From assembly GCA_049289035.1 (NCBI GenBank), contig JBAQIV010000022.1, positions 18,071 through 82,070 on the forward strand: a stretch of DNA of 64,000 nucleotides, in the 5' to 3' direction. Below are positions 42,473-50,743 of the stretch, in pieces. Origin of the DNA: JAPUDQ01 sp049289035 (lineage in GTDB: Bacteria; Patescibacteriota; Saccharimonadia; Saccharimonadales; Saccharimonadaceae). The notes under the pieces are model-generated. The model ran no database searches and was not told the origin of the DNA. It saw nothing but the letters and a program-made list of their open reading frames with translations. The number at the start of each line of letters is the position of its first letter. The first letter of the stretch is position 1. Position numbers and translations under genes: made by a program.

Positions 42473-42994
42473 ATGGAACAAGCCCAATCTCCGTACAAAC
42501 AATCGAATGTATCGTACCTCAATGGTGCGACAACATTTCAAAAAACACCAGCCATCCTCGAATGGGCGGCCGATAACAGGATACGGCTCTTTGCCCAAAA
42601 TCCTGCCGCAGGAAAGTATGATGTCGTCTTCGACTGCGCACCAACCGATATCGCTAAGTTTACACCAGCAATTGGTACTGCAACGATCGTCATGCGATCT
42701 GGCCAAAGATTTGTGGTTGAGTTTGATGCGGGCGTACGCAATGATGCCGTTGCGGGCGCGATTCTGGGTAATTTTGGTTTAATAGGTATGGTCGTTGGAT
42801 TGTTTAGGGACAAATCGGCAAAACAAAAAGAAGAGGCAACTGACATCATGTGGTGGCGTGATTCATTGACTCGATTTGGCGTCGGAGGAGCGTACTTCAA
42901 GACGGGGTATCTTTACACAATTTCAAAGTGGGGCGCAATTGTCGTCATCAGTCTTATAGCATTGAGTCTGATTTTGGCCGCAGTTCGACCATAA
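42473..42994 (+). CDS. Hypothetical protein with C-terminal membrane span
   Basis: 173 aa. The N-terminal two thirds look like a small beta domain (IRLFAQNPAAGKYDVVFDCA...TIVMRSGQRFVVEF), reminiscent of bacterial PH-like domains. A Gly-rich hydrophobic stretch (about 89-109) and a final span (about 150-170) follow. Function unknown. TGG-TACTAT lies seven bases before the ATG; no ribosome binding site. Confidence 0.6.
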   Translation: MEQAQSPYKQSNVSYLNGATTFQKTPAILEWAADNRIRLFAQNPAAGKYDVVFDCAPTDIAKFTPAIGTATIVMRSGQRFVVEFDAGVRNDAVAGAILGNFGLIGMVVGLFRDKSAKQKEEATDIMWWRDSLTRFGVGGAYFKTGYLYTISKWGAIVVISLIALSLILAAVRP

Positions 42995-43024
42995 ATATTC
43001 AATAATTGTTCATAGTTTAAACCA

Positions 43025-43522
43025 ATGGCAAATTATCGGGGACATATCGCAGGGGGAGTTGTTGCGGGCTGTATCTATGCTACAGCGCTCATGTTTGTGC
43101 CTGTGGAGCAATTGGCGGAGTACGCTGGCGTGCTCAATGACTGGCAAGCGCTGGCAGCGGTTCTGGTGATAGCGCAGTTGTTTGCGCTGTTTCCCGACGT
43201 CGATACGAATAGCAAAGCACAAGATATATTTTTTTGGATGGTGTTTCCGCTCGACATACTACTAATATGGAGTGGCTATCTGCAAGCGGCCGCTTATTTG
43301 GGGTTAATAGCGATGCTGCCGATTGTGACACATCATCGCGGCTGGACGCATCGCAAATGGGCGATGCTACTTGTGCCGCTACCTATCATTCTCGTGCCGT
43401 ATGTCTACAACGAAAAAATGCTATCAATCAGCCTCGTGTACTACGGGGCGGCAGTAGCAGGGTATTTTTCGCACCTCTTACTCGATGGGCTTATCTGGCG
43501 GAAATTTCGGATTAAAACGTAG
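43025..43522 (+). CDS. YdjM/DUF457-family membrane-bound metal-dependent hydrolase
   Basis: 165 aa with four or five membrane spans. The conserved His/Asp residues of the family are visible: an N-terminal His (YRGHIAGG), FPDVDT, HRGWTH and GYFSHLLLD. E. coli YdjM belongs here; the biochemical activity is not established. It is followed by the interlocked inverted repeats at 43531. Confidence 0.8.
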   Translation: MANYRGHIAGGVVAGCIYATALMFVPVEQLAEYAGVLNDWQALAAVLVIAQLFALFPDVDTNSKAQDIFFWMVFPLDILLIWSGYLQAAAYLGLIAMLPIVTHHRGWTHRKWAMLLVPLPIILVPYVYNEKMLSISLVYYGAAVAGYFSHLLLDGLIWRKFRIKT

Positions 43523-43530
43523 GAAGTTAA

Positions 43531-43588
43531 AGCATATCTTGCGCCGTATATCACGGAGCAAGATATGCTCAAACGAGATATACGGCGC
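43531..43588. other. Two interlocked 12-bp inverted repeats (pseudoknot or switch)
   Basis: AGCATATCTTGC (43531-43542) pairs with GCAAGATATGCT (43558-43569); GCGCCGTATATC (43541-43552) pairs with GATATACGGCGC (43577-43588). The order A-B-A'-B' means the helices either form a pseudoknot or exclude each other. Both are perfect over 12 bp. A CCCCTG/CAGGGG hairpin (43594-43599, 43618-43623) follows. It starts eight bases after the YdjM-like stop and ends before the padR promoter. Confidence 0.6.
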
Positions 43589-43641
43589 GTTAGCCCCTGA
43601 AAGCCTGCCACCACGTCCAGGGGAAGATGACGCCCAAGAGC

Positions 43642-43666
43642 TTGACAAAATATAATACCTTGTATA
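43642..43666 (+). promoter_or_regulatory. padR promoter
   Basis: TTGACA about 37 bases before the padR ATG is followed by TATAAC/TAACAT at 15-17 base spacing. The start codon lies roughly 10 bases after the -10 region. Confidence 0.45.
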
Positions 43667-43679
43667 ACATAGAACTATT

Positions 43680-44030
43680 ATGAGTACAGAATGGAATCAG
43701 TTTGATGCTGAAAGCTACGCAGAAAACCTGGCCGTGCAGCTCCGCAAAGGCTTCTTGGCGTACTGTGTACTCAAAGTTTGTTCGCATGAGCCAGTGTATA
43801 CGTCAGATATCATTATGCGCTTGCGTGAGGCTGAGCTGGTGGTTGTCGAGGGTACGATCTATCCGTTGCTAAGTCGGTTGCAACGCGATGGTTTGCTGAC
43901 CTATGAATGGCGCGAGAGCGAGCAAGGCCCGCCGCGCAAATACTACGAAGTGACGCCGCGTGGACGCGATGTGGTTATATCGGCCGGCCATAAGATAGAG
44001 AAACTTAACACGACCCTAGCAAAATTATAA
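43680..44030 (+). CDS. PadR-family transcriptional regulator
   Basis: 116 aa winged-helix protein of the short PadR type: LRKGFLAYCVLKVC, VYTSDIIMRL, VVEGTIYPLLSRLQRDGLLTYEW and GPPRKYYEVTPRGRD are the family pattern. It likely represses its own operon with the PspC gene that follows ten bases later. Such pairs usually respond to envelope stress or small hydrophobic molecules; the signal here is unknown. Confidence 0.9.
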   Translation: MSTEWNQFDAESYAENLAVQLRKGFLAYCVLKVCSHEPVYTSDIIMRLREAELVVVEGTIYPLLSRLQRDGLLTYEWRESEQGPPRKYYEVTPRGRDVVISAGHKIEKLNTTLAKL

Positions 44031-44040
44031 AGGAGGTACT

Positions 44041-44925
44041 ATGAAAGAAATCACCCGTATTCATCTCGCGAAGGTCGCGTATGACATTGAGCTAGATACC
44101 AAACACGAACTGGAGCGCTACGTCACCGCACTCAGCAAGCACGCCGATGAGGAGGTGATGAACGATATCGAATCGCGCATGGTTGAGCTACTGGCGGAGC
44201 GCGGCGTTAAGGCGGGGGGTGTTATAACTCACGTCGATGTTGCTGACCTCCGCCATCACCTCGGCGAACCCAAAGATTTTGCCGATCAGTCTGAGACAAA
44301 ACCAAGTGAAAAAATGCCGTTGACTGACGACAAGCGTCTCTATCGTGACATGGATAACGCATTGCTGGGGGGCGTGTCGAGTGGTCTGGCGGCCTATTTT
44401 CGTATTGATCCGGTGATCGTGAGGATTATCTTTGTCGTTTTAGCCGTGAGCTCACTTGGCTGGGGTATGTTTATCTACGCTGCATTGTGGTTTTTGGTGC
44501 CGCCAGCAAAAACAGCGGGAGAGAAGCTGTCCATGCAGGGCAAGCCGATTACAGCAGCGACGATTAAAGAGTTTAGCGAGCGTGAATTTACCAATGAACG
44601 AGTTATGGCGATTCGTAACTTTTTGTCGACAGCTGGTGGTGTAGGTATGGCTGTCGTGGCTTTTGGTATATTTGCCGGAACGGTTATAAAATCACTGAGC
44701 ATCATACTAAATAGCGGCATGATTATAAGTGGCTTGCTTGTTGCGGTGGTGGGGACGCTAGCGACGTGGTTTTGTATCGCACTGGCGACAGTACTGCTAC
44801 GACAAGATTTTACCCCGCAATCAGCCAATAAACTGGCAATCATCGCGACCCTGACAGTCGTATCACTGTGCGGGCTTGTCGCCTGGTATACACTTGTTGT
44901 CGGCCAAATGACAATCAATTGGTAA
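44041..44925 (+). CDS. PspC-domain membrane protein
   Basis: 294 aa. Residues 1-90 are a cytoplasmic helical domain that often precedes PspC in PadR-linked proteins. The PspC domain (about 98-158) has the family layout LYRDMDNALLGGVSSGLAAYF, DPVIVRIIFVVLAV and IYAALWFLVPP. Three more membrane spans follow. PspC proteins sense or buffer membrane stress. AAAGGAGG before the ATG makes a strong ribosome binding site, and the upstream PadR gene is co-transcribed. Confidence 0.88.
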   Translation: MKEITRIHLAKVAYDIELDTKHELERYVTALSKHADEEVMNDIESRMVELLAERGVKAGGVITHVDVADLRHHLGEPKDFADQSETKPSEKMPLTDDKRLYRDMDNALLGGVSSGLAAYFRIDPVIVRIIFVVLAVSSLGWGMFIYAALWFLVPPAKTAGEKLSMQGKPITAATIKEFSEREFTNERVMAIRNFLSTAGGVGMAVVAFGIFAGTVIKSLSIILNSGMIISGLLVAVVGTLATWFCIALATVLLRQDFTPQSANKLAIIATLTVVSLCGLVAWYTLVVGQMTINW

Positions 44926-44959
44926 CGAAAAACACCGCTCGTCATAGTGACGGGCGGTG
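44926..44959 (-). terminator. Intrinsic terminator of the DUF1508 gene
   Basis: CACCGCTCGTCA/TGACGGGCGGTG is a 12-bp stem (one G-T) with a TAG loop (44933-44959). On the minus strand it is followed by TGTTTTT, so it terminates the gene at 44980. It may also stop transcripts from pspC. Confidence 0.75.
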
Positions 44960-44979
44960 CATAGAAAAGTCACAAATAC

Positions 44980-45156
44980 TTAGCTGTCGACTTCGACAAC
45001 CTCAGCGTCAGCCGCAGCACGAGCCACAGCTTCGCAGCCGCGCATAGCGCCGTCTTTGGTGGTGTATTCTTCGCCGGTAGCGACAACTTCGCCGTTGCCT
45101 GCTTTGAGGCGCCAGCGGAAACCGTTTTTGCTTGCGTAGACTTCAAATTTTGCCAT
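44980..45156 (-). CDS. DUF1508 (YegP-like) protein
   Basis: 58 aa, starting MAKFEVYASKNGFRWRLKAGNGE. The FxxY..K.G.FRWRLKA.NGE..A.GE.Y..K..A pattern is the DUF1508/UPF0339 repeat, present once here. The function of the family is unknown; the fold is a small beta-sheet plus helix. AAGGAGG lies seven bases before the ATG, and a clear terminator follows. Confidence 0.88.
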   Translation of the reverse strand: MAKFEVYASKNGFRWRLKAGNGEVVATGEEYTTKDGAMRGCEAVARAAADAEVVEVDS

Positions 45157-45259
45157 CGTTTTAACCTCCTTATTTAATGAGACACTATCTATTATACGAT
45201 ACTATTGCGACCCGATCTATATCGGGTGTATAGTGGGGGTACATACGTAAGGAGGCGTC

Positions 45260-45427
45260 ATGGACCCAGTCTATGAATTTAATGGTGAACTGTTCGAGAG
45301 CGAGGGGGCGTTTCTCGATGCGTTGGCGCATGAATACAAACAGGGCGACAAAGAACTGGTCATTGATACATTAGAAAATTATGGCTTTGCGCTGAGTGAT
45401 CTTGGCGTTCGGCCGGAAGGAGCATGA
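45260..45427 (+). CDS. Small acidic hypothetical protein (55 aa)
   Basis: Starts MDPVYEFNGELFESEGAFLD. A perfect AAGGAGG lies five bases before the ATG, and a TATAGT box is further upstream. Acidic, helical, no membrane span, no recognised family. Its stop overlaps the first possible ATG of the bactofilin-like gene, so the two may be co-translated. Confidence 0.65.
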   Translation: MDPVYEFNGELFESEGAFLDALAHEYKQGDKELVIDTLENYGFALSDLGVRPEGA

Positions 45428-45432
45428 TTGTG

Positions 45433-46569
45433 ATGAAAAAATGGCTGTTGGCAAGCGGAGTAATGGCAGTATGCTTACTCGGAGTCTTTGTAGCACATGC
45501 AAGTGCAATGGGGCTGTATGTTGCCAGTGAAAACGGCGATGCAGTGATAGAAGCCAGTAAAACGGTCGATAGCTCGGCCTACTTGGCTGGCAACAATGTC
45601 ATCATCGATGGAACTGTCAATGGTGACGTTTATTGCGCGGGTCGTGACGTGAAAGTATCGGGCACAGTCAATGGCGATGTTATCTGTGCTGGTCAAAACG
45701 TGACCGTCACAGGCACGGTCAATGGCGATGTGCGGCTTGCGGGCGCCACTGTGACGCTGTCGGGCAAAGTATCTGGACGTGCCGCGATTGCTGGATCAAG
45801 TGTTACAAGCCTAGCGGACTTTAGTGTAGGCAGTGACATGACGGCTATGGGTGCGACGGTATCGTTGTCGGGTACCTACGGTCGTGATGTTACCGCTGGT
45901 GGTGACAGCGTAACGGTTGCTGGGAAGATTGGGCGAGATATTAGCGGAAGTATGACAAAACTGGTACTTGACCCTAAAGCACATGTTGCTGGCAATCTGA
46001 ACTATCAGGCAGAGAATGAGACGAGTGTACCAGCTGGCATTGTGGCTGGATCGGTCAACTATACAAAAATGCAGGATTCGTCAAGCCAGACAGGTGCTAC
46101 CGCGCAATCCATACTATGGGCGGTTGCTATTTTCGTATTCTTTGCCGTTGTTGCCACGCTTGTGATGCCAAAATTTGTTCACGAAGCAGCAATGGTACCT
46201 GGTCGAACAGTCCTCATTGCATTTTTGGCGGGACTCGCGACGCTTATATTGTTGCCGATTGTGGCAATTATACTATGTAGTCTTGTCGTCGGGGTGATGG
46301 TCGGTATTGCACTGTTGATCGCTTGGCTGCTGATGATTGTTTTGTCGGGGGTATTTGTCTCATACTACATCGGTACGATCGTACTGAGAAAGCGCGCGAA
46401 AAATGCTATTGTCGTTGCGGCTGTTGGAGCGCTTGTGCTCGGAATTGCAGCGATTATACCGATAGTGAACATACTGATCGTGATCGTCGCGCCATGTATA
46501 GGTGTCGGCATGCAGATACTACAGTTTCGTCATCAGTTCGACAAACACCCATACAAGATAACTGCCTAA
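45433..46569 (+). CDS. Bactofilin-like polymer-forming protein with membrane domain
   Basis: About 378 aa. A signal peptide (about 1-26) leads to a right-handed beta-helix (about 35-210) built from GTVNGDV-type turns, as in bactofilin/polymer-forming cytoskeletal proteins. Four or five membrane spans (about 225-365) follow. Because the beta-helix comes after a signal peptide, it is predicted outside the membrane, unlike cytoplasmic bactofilins. The ATG at 45433 is best spaced from GGAAGGAG; an ATG at 45424 is too close to it. Confidence 0.78.
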   Translation: MKKWLLASGVMAVCLLGVFVAHASAMGLYVASENGDAVIEASKTVDSSAYLAGNNVIIDGTVNGDVYCAGRDVKVSGTVNGDVICAGQNVTVTGTVNGDVRLAGATVTLSGKVSGRAAIAGSSVTSLADFSVGSDMTAMGATVSLSGTYGRDVTAGGDSVTVAGKIGRDISGSMTKLVLDPKAHVAGNLNYQAENETSVPAGIVAGSVNYTKMQDSSSQTGATAQSILWAVAIFVFFAVVATLVMPKFVHEAAMVPGRTVLIAFLAGLATLILLPIVAIILCSLVVGVMVGIALLIAWLLMIVLSGVFVSYYIGTIVLRKRAKNAIVVAAVGALVLGIAAIIPIVNILIVIVAPCIGVGMQILQFRHQFDKHPYKITA

Positions 46570-46573
46570 TATT

Positions 46574-48577
46574 TTATGATGCGCTGGGTGCTCGATCAGT
46601 TGTAACGACGATCGAAGTACCGCCTTTTTCTGGGCTCATAGCTTTAATGGTGCCGCCCATATAGTCGGTAATGATCTTGTCGAGAAACAGGCTAAAGCCA
46701 AGCCCCTCATAATTAAACTCAATAGCAGAACCGGCGCGTGAGAATGGCTTAAACAGCTGCGGTAACTTGTCTTTGGGTATACCAATACCGCTGTCAGAGA
46801 TATTGACTTTTATGCTGTGCCGGATGGGGTTGGCGCTTAGTGTCACACTGCCGCCTTCGGCATTAAACTTGATGGCATTGTCGATAAGTGACTGGATAAC
46901 AAAGGTAAAGAGTGCACGGTTTTGTTCGACTGATATGTTGTCTGGGATTTGGTTGGTAATGGTGAGTTTTTTGGCGTTGATTTCGTCCTGCGCGGACTCT
47001 ATGACGAGGTCGACAAGATTGCGAAGATTGATGCGCTGCTTGGTGGCCTTGGAGCCAGTTTGGATCTGTCCGAGGAGCAAGAATTTTTGCAGTATGTCAG
47101 AAAAGCGCTGATAGCCCTCATCAAAGAAACGGGCAGACGGCGCACCAGCAATGGCAGGACGGAAATTGTTGAGGTCGCTGAGGCCTTGTTGAAGTACGGC
47201 AATCGAACGGTCAATAAAAGCGTTGCGAGCGCTGTCGACAGCGTGTTCGTTGGCAATGAGCTGTGCTTGGCGTTGGCGCTGGGCACGTTTGATATGGTGG
47301 TTACGAATGGCGATGTAAAAGACCATAATAACCGCCGCGATAGTGATGCCTTGAAATATCATGTTGCCAGTGCCCAGGTCGACGTTACCGACGATACCAA
47401 GCAGGAAGTTGGCGAGCCAAATAAATAGAATTGTTGCGACAACTGGTCCCCAGAAGTAGCGAGAACGCAAAGCGCTTTGCTGGGGGGTGTGGATGTCGGG
47501 GTTGCGGATACCTTTTAGCTCGTCGTTATTTTCGACGTCAGCGAGTATGTTTTTGATATTAGCGTCGAGTGAAGCAACAGTGGTACGCAGAGGATCGATT
47601 TGCTGGGCTGGGAGCTCCTTAAGCGCCACGACTGTGTCGAGACCATTGCGCATGAGCGTGAGTGGTGTGCGCAGATAATGTGAGGCGAGTGCAATAAAGT
47701 TGTCTTTTTGGTCGGCGATATTTTTGTCGCGTTTATAAAGTAAAATCAGTGTTTTAGTGGCAAAGATTTCTCTGATAGCCTGGAAAATCACCAGTCCAGC
47801 TACAAGGCCCAGTACGCCCACGATATAGTAGGGTACAGTGCGGGCAACTTCTTGTGGTATTTGCTGTAGTGTCCGCCGTACGTCTTTTGGCACGAGTTTG
47901 ACGAGCGGGTCGAGGACTGGGTCGAGCGCGGCCGGGACGTTTTTGTAGTCAGGACCGGTGTAGCCCCCAGGTGACGATGGTACCGTCGGTGTGTATTCGG
48001 TATCGTGTGGCGGTGTCGTGACGGTCGTCGTGGGAGAAGGCACGGTTGGCGTAGGTGTTGGGGGCGAGACAGTACCTGGTGGCGTGATACACGCATTATT
48101 TTGCAGTACCATGCCAGCCGGTATCGTAGCTTGGTTTCCTGGTATATTGGGGCATTCGTCGATGGGCGGAGTGACACAGTTGCCATTGGCGTCGACAATT
48201 AATCCGGCCAACACGACAACTTGCAGACCAAAAATATTGGGGCAAACATCGACTGGCGGCGTGGGTTGTAGCGAGCAATTACCGCTGCCGTCAAGATAGT
48301 AACCGCTTGGTATGGTAGTTTGCAGCCCGGCAATATTGGGGCAAACGTCGACAGGTGGCGGAGTTGGTGTCACACAGTCACCATTGGTGTCGATAATCAT
48401 ACCTGACGGCGGCGAGACTTGCATACCGGGTATGTTCGGACAGACATCGACTGGCGGCGGACCAACCCAGAGGTTGATAGTTGTGCTCTGTGCGGCAACC
48501 AACGGGGCAATAACCAATGCAAAACCGACCACGGCAAACGTGGCAATCATTCGGGGGTAGACCAATAGTTTTTTCAT
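46574..48577 (-). CDS. Sensor histidine kinase with four external CPNI repeats and a split kinase core
   Basis: 667 aa. Signal peptide (about 1-30); four Cys-containing repeats starting at CPNI 46, 79, 112 and 142, each with CPNIxGxQ...PxG...NGxC; a Pro/Thr-rich stalk (170-205); a membrane span (249-268); a HisKA-like helix with phospho-acceptor H300 in ASHYLRTPLT; two more spans (375-395, 407-424); a second helical region; and a HATPase domain (about 545-660) with DNAIKFN, DSGIGIP and GLGFSLF. Kinases rarely have membrane spans between HisKA and HATPase. No response regulator is adjacent. The start at 48577 precedes the signal peptide. Confidence 0.85.
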   Translation of the reverse strand: MKKLLVYPRMIATFAVVGFALVIAPLVAAQSTTINLWVGPPPVDVCPNIPGMQVSPPSGMIIDTNGDCVTPTPPPVDVCPNIAGLQTTIPSGYYLDGSGNCSLQPTPPVDVCPNIFGLQVVVLAGLIVDANGNCVTPPIDECPNIPGNQATIPAGMVLQNNACITPPGTVSPPTPTPTVPSPTTTVTTPPHDTEYTPTVPSSPGGYTGPDYKNVPAALDPVLDPLVKLVPKDVRRTLQQIPQEVARTVPYYIVGVLGLVAGLVIFQAIREIFATKTLILLYKRDKNIADQKDNFIALASHYLRTPLTLMRNGLDTVVALKELPAQQIDPLRTTVASLDANIKNILADVENNDELKGIRNPDIHTPQQSALRSRYFWGPVVATILFIWLANFLLGIVGNVDLGTGNMIFQGITIAAVIMVFYIAIRNHHIKRAQRQRQAQLIANEHAVDSARNAFIDRSIAVLQQGLSDLNNFRPAIAGAPSARFFDEGYQRFSDILQKFLLLGQIQTGSKATKQRINLRNLVDLVIESAQDEINAKKLTITNQIPDNISVEQNRALFTFVIQSLIDNAIKFNAEGGSVTLSANPIRHSIKVNISDSGIGIPKDKLPQLFKPFSRAGSAIEFNYEGLGFSLFLDKIITDYMGGTIKAMSPEKGGTSIVVTTDRAPSAS

Positions 48578-48666
48578 GTTTGTCTCTCTAGGTATGATAG
48601 ACCTTGTGCTTATTATATAGTGGCGACCAGTGGAGTACAAGGGTTTATTTTGTTGGGGCAGGCTCG

Positions 48667-48672
48667 TATAAT
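48667..48672 (+). promoter_or_regulatory. -10 box of the ABC exporter operon
   Basis: TATAAT nine bases before the ATG at 48682, no ribosome binding site. Confidence 0.5.
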
Positions 48673-48681
48673 ACCTAGTAG

Positions 48682-49365
48682 ATGATAGATGTTGTCGGTG
48701 TCAGCAAAACGTATGGCAAAAAAGACCAGGCCTTTACGGCGCTCGATGCCGTGTCGTTTCAGATACCCGACGGCGCAAGTGTCGCGATCGTCGGCAAAAG
48801 TGGCAGTGGCAAAAGTACGCTCATGCATACTATGAGTGGGCTTGATCGGCCAGAGACTGGCAAGATTGTGATCGACGGTGAAGATATTTTGACGTTTAAA
48901 CAAAAAGCTGTCGATATCTTTCGCAGTCAAAAAATGGCGTTTATTTTTCAGAGTTTTTTTGTGCAGGGCAATGAAAGTTGCTACAACAATGTGAGCTTGC
49001 CACTTGAGATTGCGCGAGTACCAGCCAGTCGACGCAAAGCCAAAGTGTATAAAGCCCTCAAAGCCGTTGGTCTCGACGACAAAGTAAAATCACGCGCTCG
49101 CGACTTGTCTGGCGGGCAGAAGCAGCGGCTCGCAATAGCGCGAGCGATTGTCAACGACCCGGCGATTTTGTTTGCTGATGAGCCGACAGGTAATCTCGAT
49201 AGCACGACCGGTGAACAAATCGAAGACTTACTATTTAGCTACAACAAACAGCGGGGTACGACTCTGATTGTGGTGACGCACGACCTTGATCTCGCCAAAA
49301 AATGCGATATGCAGGTGTATATCAAAGACGGCAAACTTGTCCGAGTTGTGGGAGGAAAAAAATAA
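48682..49365 (+). CDS. ABC transporter ATPase, MacB/LolD type
   Basis: 227 aa. Walker A GKSGSGKS, a Q-loop, the signature LSGGQKQRLAIARA, Walker B ILFADEPTGNLDS and the switch His in VVTHDLD are all intact. The LDRPETGKI and TGNLDS segments place it in the LolD/MacB/FtsE-like group that drives extraction or export of lipoproteins, peptides or antibiotics by mechanotransmission. It overlaps the permease gene start (TAATG). Confidence 0.93.
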   Translation: MIDVVGVSKTYGKKDQAFTALDAVSFQIPDGASVAIVGKSGSGKSTLMHTMSGLDRPETGKIVIDGEDILTFKQKAVDIFRSQKMAFIFQSFFVQGNESCYNNVSLPLEIARVPASRRKAKVYKALKAVGLDDKVKSRARDLSGGQKQRLAIARAIVNDPAILFADEPTGNLDSTTGEQIEDLLFSYNKQRGTTLIVVTHDLDLAKKCDMQVYIKDGKLVRVVGGKK

Positions 49366-50729
49366 TGAAGCGGATCGACATCGTACGCAGAGCTGGCCGT
49401 AATCTGCAGCAAGCGAAAGGCCGTACGATTTTGACGAGCCTGGCGATTGGCGTTGGCGCGTTTACACTCACTATGGCGCTGGCAGCCGGGCAGGGTACGA
49501 GAGATTATGCCGATAAACTTCTCCAAAACAACGTCGACCCGCGAGCAGTATTTGTCGTCAAAGACAAGACACTGTTTGGTGAAGGTGGCGATGTGGGGCT
49601 GAGAGAATACGACCCCGACGTTACAGTGGCCTCGAGCGGTCGTCCGGGCGCGACGATGAAGCAGCTCAATGATGCCGATCTTGCGTATCTTGAATCGCGA
49701 GGAGATTTGACCACGATTGTACCGATTTATCAGTTGAGTCCAAAATGGGTGAGCTTCACTGGTTCTGACAAAAAATACATCGGAGCAGTTGATTTTTATG
49801 ATGTGACGATTTTGAACGAGGCGAGCGCTGGGTCGCTACCTGAGCTTGGCAAGCAGATTGCCGATAATGAGATTGTGGTGCCGCAAGCCTATGCCGAAAA
49901 GTTAGGGGTGACAGCAGAGCGTCTTGTCGGTACGCGCGTCACAATTGCGTTTGTACAGCAAAAAACGTCGGCTAGCGAAGAGCAGATTCAGGCGGCATTT
50001 TTGTCGGGTGGCACAGAAGCAGTACAGAAGCTACTGCAGCCGGTCGAGCAAGACTACCAGTATACCGTGAGAGCAGTCCAAAAAAAGAGCACCATGTCGC
50101 TTGGGGCAGCGCCAAAGTTGCTCGTTTCTGCCAATAGCGCCAAGCAGATCAATGAATTTGCCAGTGTCGGGACGAGTACAGCAGGCAAGTACATGGGCGT
50201 ATCAGCACTCGCCAAGCCTGGCAAAGAACCAGCCACGATTAAGGCTGAGCTCGAGCAAAAAGGCTACGTCGCTCAAACCGCCAAAGATGCCCAGGGTATG
50301 TTGTTTACGATCGTCAACACGTTGCAGGGGATTGTGATTGGCTTTGGCCTATTGACACTATTTGCGAGTGTATTTGGGATTATCAACACGCAGTATATTA
50401 GCGTGCTCGAACGCACGAGCCAGATCGGGCTCATGAAAGCACTCGGTATGCCCAGGCGAGCGATCGCAAAACTGTTTCGCTACGAGGCAGCGTGGATTGG
50501 GTTTCTTGGCGGTATGCTCGGGTCGCTAGTAGCCTACGCGGTAGGCACGCTCATGAACCCGCAGATTTCGAAGTGGCTAGATATCGGAGACACGCGGATC
50601 CTCAATTTTGTCTGGTGGCAAATTGCAGCGCTTATCGGTACCCTGGTACTCATCGCCGTCGTCGCCGGTTGGTTTCCAGCGCGTAAAGCCGCCCGACTCG
50701 ACCCGATCGAGGCGCTCCGGACAGAGTAG
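49365..50729 (+). CDS. ABC transporter permease, MacB/FtsX family
   Basis: 454 aa. The first span (about 20-40) is followed by a large extracytoplasmic MacB periplasmic-core-like domain (about 45-315), then three C-terminal FtsX spans with the ISVLERTSQIGLMKALGMPRRAI coupling segment and a final FPARKAARLDPIEALR. It forms a type VII exporter with the preceding ATPase. GGAGG lies nine bases before the ATG, and the stop of the ATPase overlaps it. Confidence 0.9.
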   Translation: MKRIDIVRRAGRNLQQAKGRTILTSLAIGVGAFTLTMALAAGQGTRDYADKLLQNNVDPRAVFVVKDKTLFGEGGDVGLREYDPDVTVASSGRPGATMKQLNDADLAYLESRGDLTTIVPIYQLSPKWVSFTGSDKKYIGAVDFYDVTILNEASAGSLPELGKQIADNEIVVPQAYAEKLGVTAERLVGTRVTIAFVQQKTSASEEQIQAAFLSGGTEAVQKLLQPVEQDYQYTVRAVQKKSTMSLGAAPKLLVSANSAKQINEFASVGTSTAGKYMGVSALAKPGKEPATIKAELEQKGYVAQTAKDAQGMLFTIVNTLQGIVIGFGLLTLFASVFGIINTQYISVLERTSQIGLMKALGMPRRAIAKLFRYEAAWIGFLGGMLGSLVAYAVGTLMNPQISKWLDIGDTRILNFVWWQIAALIGTLVLIAVVAGWFPARKAARLDPIEALRTE

Positions 50730-50731
50730 GG

Positions 50732-50737
50732 TATACT
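50732..50737 (+). promoter_or_regulatory. -10 box of serS
   Basis: TATACT six bases before the serS ATG, directly after the permease stop codon; no ribosome binding site. Confidence 0.5.
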
Positions 50738-50743
50738 AGAAAT

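Noticed and set aside
44213..44218. G6 run in the pspC gene (and another in prfB near 63161-63166) as further phase-variable tracts
   Set aside because: Both genes are intact across the run, so the runs alone are not evidence of switching.
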